Shown here piece by piece: positions 21,487 to 28,865 of a DNA stretch of 28,865 nt; positions within the stretch are counted from its first letter, which is position 1; each line of letters opens with the position of its first letter. Source of the stretch: Hofstenia miamia (Eukaryota > Xenacoelomorpha > Acoela > Hofsteniidae); the NCBI GenBank assembly GCA_900660155.1, contig CABFPE010000214.1, forward strand, positions 964,532 through 993,396, written 5' to 3'. The notes under the pieces are model-generated. The model was not told where the DNA came from. It searched no databases and saw only the letters and a list, made by a program, of their open reading frames with translations. The translations under genes and the position numbers were made by a program.

Positions 21487-21491
<5 letters not shown>
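20409..21491 (-). mobile_element. Tc1-like element in a TA run, dead
   Basis: The ends are TAGTCCCCGACAAAAGGCTT (left) and, reverse-complemented, TAGTCCCTGCTGTCAAAAGT (right). The alignment continues as CTTTAAACTCCTTAA against CTTTGACCACCTTAA, about 32 bp of terminal inverted repeat. Both sides are TA runs (20395-20410 and 21490-21517), consistent with TA target duplication. At 1083 bp it is shorter than a complete Tc1 element, and the transposase relic on the minus strand lacks its C-terminus. Confidence 0.8.
20455..21305 (-). pseudogene. Tc1-like transposase relic, DD35E, first Asp lost
   Basis: The motif order on the minus strand, across frames, starts with KYFTTEKHAQIIELHKSG (first helix-turn-helix). 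Next come NPLITASDIKCSM, FSAETTVLQCF where FSDE is expected, RPPGEWNNPRYVPTVK, GRGAIWPLP, FMQDVGLRHSAK and WPRSSPDLNPIENV. The second Asp (20572-20574) and the Glu (20464-20466) are in one frame with 35 residues between them. The first catalytic Asp codon reads GCT (Ala) at 20831-20833. A stop follows IENV, removing the usual 40-50 C-terminal residues, and several frameshifts and stops lie upstream. Confidence 0.75.
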
Positions 21492-21517
<26 letters not shown>

Positions 21518-21520
<3 letters not shown>

Positions 21521-22211
21521 GGTAGGACTGTGCGTCCAAAATACTTTACCCGGGTTAATTGATTTTAAACCAATCTTTAGAAATTGAAATCATATTCGAA
21601 TTCAAAAGAAAAACATATTCTATTTCTAGCGAAGATATACAGGCTTCAATATCTTAGCAAATTTGTCAATTTTGGGGAATTTCATTGCAGATTTCGCGTG
21701 AACTAATAGGCTATTCTGCTTATTTCCACCTTGAGCTTGAAATTTGCCCTTCAACATTCTCATAGTGAGGCATATGGTAAAGATTACCAAATTACTAACA
21801 TTTATTCGAAGATTTTAGACATGAGATTTTTATAAAGCAAACATTGATTAAAATGAATGCAAAGTTAATCAAAATCTAATGAAAGAAATGGATGTAGTTA
21901 CACAAAATTGAATGTAATAAGAAATTTAGAACGTCATGAATGATTTTATCTAATTGAACAGTCATGTAGTCTAGCTACGACAATGCAAATTCAATCATGT
22001 TGCAGTCGATGCTTCATTTTCTTTTAAATTTGATAATTTTTTTAAAATAGTGCATGCACTATTGCAATTCCATAATTTGATATCCAATGTGTAGATAAGA
22101 ACAAAATTGGCAACAAGTAAGAATCCTTGCATCCTTTGCAAAAATTTATATTGTTTTATAACACTGCAATCATTGTAATAAATATATTTTAAAAAGTAAA
22201 AATGGAATAAT
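21518..22211. other. AT-rich stretch without recognisable gene
   Basis: Nothing beyond short AT-rich frames was seen. Confidence 0.5.
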
Positions 22212-22235
22212 TTAATCAGATTTTAATCTGATTAA
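22212..22235. repeat. 24-bp palindrome
   Basis: Arms TTAATCAGATT and AATCTGATTAA, 11 bp and perfect, flank a two-base centre. It lies immediately before the GGCGCTGGATAC motif cluster and may be the inner or outer edge of an element. Confidence 0.7.
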
Positions 22236-22280
22236 CCGAGTCCTGCAAATTGACCGACTTGAACCAGATAAGATCTATAA

Positions 22281-22500
22281 GGTGCTGGATGCAAAAAAAA
22301 TTATACGGGCGCAAGATACTATGGCGAAGGGCGCTGGATACGGGTCCAAAAAACTCATACGTAATAATTAGACCTTTATTCCAAATGCGCAATCTAAAAA
22401 GTTTTGGACAAATTGAATTTCTCGGGCTTTTGATCAAAAAAGGCGCTGGATACTATGGAAAATCGGAAAATGCAGGCGGTGGATACAAATCCCATAGTAC
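22281..22500 (+). repeat. Five diverged copies of a GGCGCTGGATAC motif
   Basis: The copies are GGTGCTGGATGC (22281), GGGCGCAAGATACTATGG (22308), GGGCGCTGGATACGGG (22329), AGGCGCTGGATACTATGG (22441) and AGGCGGTGGATACA (22474). All have the same orientation with uneven spacing of 21-112 bp. CTATGG after copies two and four is mirrored by CCATAG at 22492. The open frames here (22250-22504 plus, 22216-22437 minus) look like by-products of this GC-richer repeat rather than genes. Confidence 0.5.
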
Positions 22501-22510
22501 CTAGAGCTCG

Positions 22511-22566
22511 TACATATATATCTATATATATATATATAGATTTATATATATATATATATGTATATA
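22511..22566. repeat. Imperfect (TA)n microsatellite
   Basis: TA units interrupted by TC, GATT and TG. Confidence 0.85.
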
Positions 22567-22774
22567 GGAATAAAATGAAACCTCAAATAACTTAAAAATA
22601 TAATTTGAGCCAACATCTTTCACCAATACAGGATATATGAAGTAAAAAGTGATTATGTTTGCGTATCTAAACACAATTTAAAGCCTGATAATCAATTTTT
22701 AGCACTTCAAAGGCTGTGATTGAAATAATTGAAGCTATATTGTCAATTTTGTCATCAAAGGCAGGGCATTGACA

Positions 22775-23128
22775 TATGTATACGAATATATAAGAATTTT
22801 TTAAAAAATGCAAATACGGGAATATGCGATTACCTTGTGGAAAACATCGTATATATACGAAGTCAGCTAAATAAACAAAAGCTGAAACAGATAGTCTTCT
22901 TTGTGGATCAGGCTAACTCAAGAGAAGATTTTAGTAGATAATTTCTTCCTTTTCAACATCTGGTAAGAAACTGTAAAAGCATATGGGGCAAAAAATGACA
23001 ATTTGTATGAAATAGGTTACTTCTCAACATATATTACAAATATACGAAATCATATACTTAAAAATCAACATACGATAACAATATACGAAGTAAAATTTAT
23101 AAGATATACAAATATACAATATACGAAA
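22775..23128. repeat. Scattered ATATACGAA motifs
   Basis: TATACGAA occurs at about 22779, 22854, 23041, 23083 and 23120, usually preceded by A or TA and embedded in AT-rich sequence with related CATACGAT. This may be an eroded AT-rich satellite or microsatellite. Confidence 0.35.
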
Positions 23129-23290
23129 AATCTGTTTGCGTCAATTTCATAATCAATGCACAACTAAAATTTTGTTTAACGAGATGCAATCTGATTGCAG
23201 ATATGATATTTCCTGAAAATTGTGGCAAACATCTCATGCTATATAATTCAGTGCATATTGCATTTATATGTTTTTTGAAAGAAATTGTAC

Positions 23291-23293
<3 letters not shown>

Positions 23294-23342
<49 letters not shown>
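23294..23342. repeat. (TA)n microsatellite
   Basis: An uninterrupted TA run of about 24 units. Confidence 0.9.
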
Positions 23343-23345
<3 letters not shown>

Positions 23346-23737
23346 AAAAATGTTATTAGAATCTTAATCAGCAACAACCAGGTCGAGATTCTTCACACAA
23401 TCTAGTGCACCCTAACTTAGATTTCGATCAATACATATTTTGATCAAATAGAGTGCAAAACAGCCTGTCGCTACATTATACTTTGTATTTATAAGAGACA
23501 TTAATGAAAAACCTATAATTTAAAGTTTAATCTCATTCTGAAATTGCAAGTATGTAGAAGTAGAAATTTGAAGAAGACATTTGCTAATCTTATACATGTA
23601 AGTGTTCAGTATTGTCTTTGAAATAGTAAAATATATTTTATTACAATAATTAACTATGCATGTTGACATCACTACTTCAATAAAACGTTTTAAAGTTTTG
23701 CAAGCGATGACGCAATAGGAAGTCAATAGTGTTACAC

Positions 23738-23824
23738 TTCTGCATTCCTTGTGAAATTTGCAGGCAAGTGGCGAACGTTAACGGCGGTGCATCAAAGTGC
23801 TTGGCAATTAAATGAATGTACTTG
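23738..23824 (-). CDS. Candidate kinase-like exon: alpha-D to alpha-E
   Basis: The minus strand is open and unusually GC-rich over about 46 bases (around 23762-23808). The block runs from the acceptor ATTCTATTAG to a weak donor GAA|GTGTAA: 87 bp, phase 2 in, phase 2 out. The peptide KYIHLIAKHFDAPPLTFATC continues LQISQGMQ, resembling the kinase segment from alpha-D (GDL..KYI) to alpha-E (LQVAKGM). It lies upstream of the beta-3 to alpha-D exon at 18964-19132, which is the wrong order for a single kinase domain. It would therefore belong to another domain, a tandem paralogue or a relic. The frame stays open past the donor to a TGA at about 23682. Confidence 0.35.
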
Positions 23825-24211
23825 CTAATAGAATACATTCATGAGTCTAGACACAAGCAAACCTAGAACTAACAATTATAAATTGCATACATTTTACACT
23901 TTTGTTTTGTGATAGTCAATGCTGTAACGTAGAATAATTTTTGAAATTAAAATCTGATTTTGTGTACAGAATATATCAAGCTCGAGTTCTGCTTCATTAA
24001 AAGATCAGAACTGTGATGTTTTGAAACTTTTTCAATTCGAGATGGTAGATTCCACTGAATTGAATGTTTCAAGATTTCACTGCCTTCTAGTTATAAAATT
24101 ACGAATATTTAATATATGACATTCGCTACGTGTCAATGAACTTTAGGAAGATGATGGAAATTTAATTATGTGTAGTTTTAAGCATTTCTGCAAAATAGCT
24201 GTCATCCATTG
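23825..24211. other. AT-rich stretch without recognisable gene
   Basis: Nothing is recognised apart from the possible outer edge of the next element. Confidence 0.45.
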
Positions 24212-24561
24212 TCAACGAGCCGACAATTTCAAGCTCGGCTCGGCTCGTTTAAATTTTGTGTAAGTTCGGCCCGGCTCGGCTCGCCACATAAAATCTTTGA
24301 ATGAGGCTCGTTTAGTTCGGTATTTTTTTTTAAATATTGTGCTCAAAGAATTTTTTACATAGCTCTTCCTATTATTTAATAAGCATTTCTTAAATAAGAT
24401 TATAGGAAAGGCATACTGGCTGCAAAAAATAAGAAAAATCTCCATAATCAAATTAACAAGCAGAACTATAATCTTGCTTTGCCTAAAATAGGCTCGTTTT
24501 GGGCTCGCTGTATATCAAATACTGTGCTCAAGCTCGGCTCGTTAAAAGCTCGCCTCGTTGA
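24212..24561. mobile_element. GCTCG-rich short element (hAT/MITE-like)
   Basis: The left end reads TCAACGAGCCGA and the right end, reverse-complemented, TCAACGAGGCGA. GCTCGGCTCGGCTCG clusters (24234-24285) follow at the left, and AGCTCGGCTCGTTAAAAGCT (24531-24550) lies at the right. A clustered subterminal motif is typical of hAT-derived non-autonomous elements. I see no target duplication. Weak similarity continues outward to CTGT on both sides (24199 and 24575), so the ends are uncertain. There is no coding capacity. Confidence 0.5.
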
Positions 24562-24572
24562 GAAATCTGCTA

Positions 24573-25404
24573 CAGAGTCTTTATTCTCCAAAAGGCAAAT
24601 CTAGTAATTATTTTAGCTATTTTAGGTATGCACATACTTGGTTGAGTTGGGTATCTGAGCATTTTCTAGCAGACAACTGCAACTTCTGGGCAATATTTTA
24701 AAGCAAATCCATGAATATCCAATAAGGAAACAGTACAAATACTAGTGTAGCACAAAATGGTTGACAAAAAACAGCTTTTAATTTTACCAGTTTGCATTTT
24801 CAAACAATGAAAATCAATTTAACTAAGGAACGCTTTTTCGGGAATAAATCTCTAAATATTGTTCATTAATTTTAATATAAAAATGACTTTTATTAGGAAA
24901 CTATCTTGCAAGCTATGTGATCAATGTTTTGTAATTTATGATATTTCAGTTCTCTTGCATAAAAGTCATTCATTGCTGCTTGCTGCATTTTACATGTTGC
25001 AATTAATATAATAGTTTGTGGTTCCATCAAACGCAATTGTCTGGAGCTCTTTCTAAGCTGACGCTATCAATGATGATACCAAAAAATTGATTTTATCCTT
25101 GACTTCTACATTTAATATAATATATAAATTATAATGAGATGAAAAACAAAAGCCGCAGCATTTCCATCTTTTTCAAAAAATTGCAAAAAAGTTTATATTA
25201 TCTTCGAATCAAGATCACCATCACAATCTAAAAAAATTTTTTCATCTGTAGGAAATATTGCTCAGAAAATAAGGCTAGAGCCACCCAGACAATTTGGAAT
25301 CAGAAACCGTAGTCTGCATGACTGATAATTTTTCTTACTTAAATATTTCTCAACTGGGTCACAATTTTAACCGGATCACGACTTGTGATCCGGTTGCATC
25401 TCTG
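24573..25404. mobile_element. hAT-like non-autonomous element with perfect 8-bp target duplication
   Basis: The element begins CAGAGTCTTT and ends GGTTGCATCTCTG (reverse complement CAGAGATGCAACC). The flanking octamers ATCTGCTA (24565-24572) and ATCTGCTA (25405-25412) are identical. Only CAGAG is shared by the two ends, so the terminal repeats are short or have diverged. A long palindrome sits next to the right end. No transposase is encoded. It abuts the GCTCG-rich element, so the two insertions are side by side. Confidence 0.6.
25369..25395. repeat. Subterminal palindrome of the hAT-like element
   Basis: Arms AACCGGATCAC and GTGATCCGGTT, 11 bp and perfect, enclose a five-base loop. It ends one base before the terminal GCATCTCTG. 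Confidence 0.8.
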
Positions 25405-25412
25405 ATCTGCTA

Positions 25413-26886
25413 AATTGATCATTTTTCAAAATGCTTTGCAAACAATATTCTCAACAATATATTTCTTTTTACTTTTTATGTTCTATGCAACACAAGATTT
25501 AAATTGAATATGTAAGATTGAATTTATCTAAATCATTATTTGAAATTATTGGGATATATGAAAGCATGACATTGGAACGTGAAATTAAGTTCACAACTGT
25601 GGTTAATTTAAGGAAAAATTTACTATAAGATTCGGCGAGTTAAGCATATTCAAGTGCGATAAATAAAGCATTGTGACTTTAATTGGTCTCCATACGAAAA
25701 GGTGGCAACACCTACTTCAAAGATTTTAAATTATTTGCATTGTATAAATCATTTCCTCTGAGTAAATGAAATTGAATATAACAGGATTTTGAAGAATCTA
25801 ACATGATACGGGAGTATCAAAGATAATAATACGCGTTTAATATTTCCATCATACACGTTTACATTGACATACATTTGTCCAATGTCATGCTATATTTCTA
25901 AATGCAAACATAGTTTCCTTTCTATAAATTGTTTACCAAACAGCCCAACATACTAAGTAAACCTAAATTTTAATGACAAGTTGAAATAATAACATTCAAA
26001 TTCTACAATTGATGCATTTACGTTATGTGAAGACAATTGTGTTTTAAGACCAAAATTATTCGAAAATTTAATTCTTTCTTCACCATATGAAGTTTTGCTG
26101 CCAATATTATGTATATATATATACACACATAGTATTAATAAATCTTTTGACAACTTTTTGTTGCTTTATTTGGATATGTATAAATTTCTTCGAACAACTT
26201 TAATTTTAATATTCAGTTTCTTATTTCAAATTCAACTAAATTTAATAATAATAAGAGTCAAAGGCAATTTATTGCAAAAAATCTTTGGTACAAGACTATA
26301 AACTAAAAACTATTTACAAAATAATAGTAACATATACATATATAATTGTGTGGTGTGTGTTTGTTGGGGATTTGGGTGTGTGTGTGTACATTATCTAGAA
26401 TCATACGAAATTTTCGAAGGAGTGTAGTGTATTATTGTCATTAAGTATGCATTGTCAGTGAAAGAGGAATGTTCGCACTTTTTTTCAAAATTTTTTGTAG
26501 CTAATTTCCATTTTAATTTCATGGTCTAAGTTATTCCAAATTTTAGTTCGTATGTGGTGAAAACTATTTGAATGTTTATCTAAGCATAAAAATTTTTGAG
26601 AACGTTCATTTAACTTAATATATTGTTATAAAAATGAAAGAGAAGGTGTACCAGATTTACACTTAAATAATATTTTATACTGAATTCGATAGACGGATGA
26701 ACTGTCATGTTTTTGCGCAAAGTTAAGTGTTTTAAGAGACCAATAACAATAATAATAATAATAATCAGGTCCCTACTCAACAAAGCAAAGATTCACTTTG
26801 TGGACAATCTAAAATGTATATGTATACAAATAGTATTTACAAAATATTTACATAAATTTCTCACATCATGTTTCTGTTTAGTCGTA
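25413..26886. other. AT-rich stretch with simple repeats
   Basis: Simple repeats are (TA)n/(CA)n at 26106-26128, a GT-rich run at about 26345-26388 and (AAT)n at about 26743-26764. The open frames 25953-26153, 26095-26301 and 26707-26916 have repeat-driven composition and no domain. Confidence 0.5.
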
Positions 26887-27541
26887 CCAAGGCCCACTGT
26901 AATCACGGCCTGGTGATTTGCAGTAAAATTACAAAAATGAGGCCGCAAACACACTTCTCCACAGACTAAGATTTGATGCAACAAATCATTTTAAGTAACC
27001 AAATCAAAGAATAAGCTATTGTACACATCTATGCATTTTTTGGGTCGATTTGCTTCCTTGAAAATTGAAAATTGCAAAAACCACCTTCAAATATAATGAG
27101 GAAATTAACAATAAACAATCATCTTTCTGCTAATCAAAATTTATTATTTGATCTCATAAAAATCAGCGAGTATAGATATGAACAATTGAAATGTGGCCTA
27201 ACCTTTCTACTTTGAGAAGAAATATTTCTAGAAATTCAATTTTGTTTGATGAACCCTGTTAGATTTGATCACAGTGAAATAACGATGTTATACTTTATTA
27301 AAACTTATATATAATACAGCGCTAAATCTACAATAGTTTACATATATCTTACAAACCCTTTTTTTGTTGCCAAGCAAATGCAATGGTTGTAACTGCACAA
27401 ATTTGATGGGAATTTTTTATATTCTTTGTATTGAATATTTGGACAAAAACTTACACTAATTTCTTACTTACAAGAGTATTTACAGCTAATTTTCGTTTTT
27501 AGTACTGCAAATCGCCAGGCCGTGATTAACGTAGGCCTTGG
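26887..27541. mobile_element. 655-bp element with long terminal inverted repeats
   Basis: The left end is CCAAGGCCCACTGTAATCAC, then GGCCTGGTGATTTGCAGTA. The right end, reverse-complemented, is CCAAGGCCTACGTTAATCAC, then GGCCTGGCGATTTGCAGTA. The first 39 bases differ at four positions, and weaker similarity runs on to about 55 bp. The interior is AT-rich with no transposase. GTAC adjoins both ends if the right end is two bases longer, but a target duplication is not clear. I cannot assign a superfamily. Confidence 0.75.
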
Positions 27542-27829
27542 TTGTACACATTATTGACTGATGGCTAAACATACTGATTCTTAATATTTGTTTGAATCTT
27601 ACAAAGTTTTCAAATGTTGGGTATAGTATTATATATTTTTGAAATCTTCTGCACGAATTTCACATACTAATAGAGTTTCATACACTTCTTCAGATTTAAA
27701 CAAGTGAAGTATAAAAGGCTTTCAAATATTCAGCTTTTATTAAAAAAAATGTAGCATGATAGTAATAACAACATTATCATAACTCAACATAAACATTAGT
27801 GCATAATGCAAAGCCTTTATACATGCAAC
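27542..27829. other. AT-rich stretch without recognisable gene
   Basis: Nothing seen. Confidence 0.4.
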
Positions 27830-27879
27830 ATCCGGTACTTGTCGGTTTACCATAATCCAGTACTCGTCGGTTCACCCTA
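27830..27879 (+). repeat. Two-copy 25-bp tandem repeat
   Basis: Copies at 27830-27854 and 27855-27879 share ATCC.GTACT.GTCGGTT.AC and match at 21 of 25 positions. They are GC-richer than the flanks, and a related GGTAAACG follows at 27890. Confidence 0.65.
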
Positions 27880-28825
27880 TGACAAACTGGTAAACGTAAC
27901 TAATTAAAATCAATTAGTAATAGTTCATATCTACAAGTGTATTTTATTCTTCAATGATAAAGCTTAATTGATATAAATTTTAAGCCACTTCAATAGGTGT
28001 TCTTTCTCGATGTCAAAGACATTTTGATATTTTTTTCAAGTATTTTAATATTGTTTTCTCCTGAAATTTCACGTGATAATTCTTTCCATAATAAAACTCA
28101 AAAAATGATAAAAAAGTTTTTCATCATGCTTCTAAATTAATGCAATCTATGACCACCTAACTTAACATGAATTTTGCACCGTTTTGGTATTCAAAGTAAA
28201 TTAATCAAATTTATGAAGTAGTGCGCAGTGGTGAAGTATGTAGAGCGGTGCAGATGACTTTTTAGAAAGAAAATGCTAAAACGCAATTGGTAGTATCATC
28301 CAATAACGCTTCAAATTTTATCATCAAACCGTTTTTGATCACTACATGATACACATCTTTCCCAATAGTTTATTGCAATGTTATTATCCAAACATTTAAT
28401 AATCACATTATTAGCAAATGACTTATCTTAAAAACTACATTACCCAGCAATTCTTGAGTAGTTTAACTCAGTGCCTATTAAAAAAACAAATCTATTAATT
28501 TTTTTGTGATCTACATATTTATTCATTTGTTTACTCATGATGTACATAGTTCCGACATAGAATTCTTCAAACAAGCTTTCCTCACAACAAAATGACATCT
28601 CTAATGTTACAAGTGTTTCAGTCATTATGAATATATTAAGAAGCTAGGAAAACAATTATATTAAGATTATTTAGATCGAATGTTCAAAATCTAGATTTTG
28701 GAAATATCGAGAATCCTTAATATATATGAACTCGACTGATATTTCCACTACCCAGTTTATCATTCAATAATTGGCCTGTAAACAATCATTTAAAAATCAT
28801 AAATTTACTTCACTTTTCTCTAACA
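27880..28825. other. AT-rich stretch without recognisable gene
   Basis: Nothing seen. The minus-strand frame 28440-28625 has no recognisable domain. Confidence 0.45.

Positions 28826-28864
<39 letters not shown>
28826..28864. repeat. (TA)n microsatellite at the window end
   Basis: A TA run with one AAA interruption, continuing to the end of the window. Confidence 0.85.

Positions 28865-28865
<1 letters not shown>

Noticed and set aside
22216..22504. Overlapping open frames on both strands
   Set aside because: They are explained by the GC-richer repeated GGCGCTGGATAC motif. No domain is visible.
23097..23294. Minus-strand frame with KLTQTDFSYI, resembling a kinase DFG region
   Set aside because: AT-rich composition, wrong intron phase relative to the block at 23738, and no catalytic loop in front of it.
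1..28865. tRNA, rRNA, CRISPR or bacterial operon features
   Set aside because: No cloverleaf with a GGTTCRANTCC-type arm, no rRNA-like block, no regularly spaced repeats and no closely packed genes were seen.

Overview
This is an AT-rich, gene-poor stretch of an animal nuclear genome, most likely an invertebrate. The signs are long non-coding AT-rich sequence, many (TA)n runs, short GC-richer open blocks flanked by splice-like sites, and layered cut-and-paste DNA transposons (Tc1/mariner, hAT, piggyBac, small non-autonomous elements). There is no bacterial gene organisation, rRNA, tRNA or CRISPR array that I can see. The species cannot be fixed from the sequence. Single N bases at 7217 and 9183 abut TA repeats and look like assembly uncertainty.

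Layout. 1-3300 is mostly featureless, with a possible hAT relic near 1614. 3309-3542 holds a degenerate 49-bp tandem repeat running into a GC-rich island that is open on both strands. 4338-5300 is a transposon graveyard: two Tc1/mariner transposase relics head to head, then a piggyBac transposase C-terminus. 6870-9172 is a broken Tc1-like element split by a 1077-bp non-autonomous hAT insertion (7055-8131) with an 8-bp target duplication. 9519-9749 is a small inverted-repeat element. 9750-16700 is nearly empty, apart from a weak exon candidate and one long plus-strand open frame.

The most interesting part is 16834-19132 on the minus strand. Two GC-richer blocks (18964-19132 and 16834-17059) have splice-like borders with matching intron phase (1/1). 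Read together they resemble a protein kinase domain, from beta-3 to alpha-F. The usual catalytic residues look replaced: IARI at the VAVK position, KSL at HRD and WSS at DFG. A third block (17276-17342) would supply the missing alpha-E helix, but it has a phase conflict and may instead be a hAT end. A further kinase-like block (23738-23824) lies upstream. This suggests a divergent pseudokinase gene, or tandem kinase relatives or relics, on the minus strand; it rests on pattern reading and is unproven.

20409-21491 is a second Tc1-like element inserted in a TA run, with a DD35E transposase relic that has lost its first Asp. 22212-23342 holds a palindrome, dispersed GGCGCTGGATAC motifs, ATATACGAA motifs and TA runs. 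24212-25412 holds a GCTCG-rich element followed by a hAT-like element with a perfect 8-bp target duplication. 26887-27541 is a 655-bp element with long terminal inverted repeats of a type I do not recognise. 27830-27879 is a two-copy 25-bp tandem repeat. The window ends in a TA run.

Apart from the minus-strand exons, nothing here looks like a working gene. The transposase genes all carry stops, frameshifts, truncations or lost catalytic residues.
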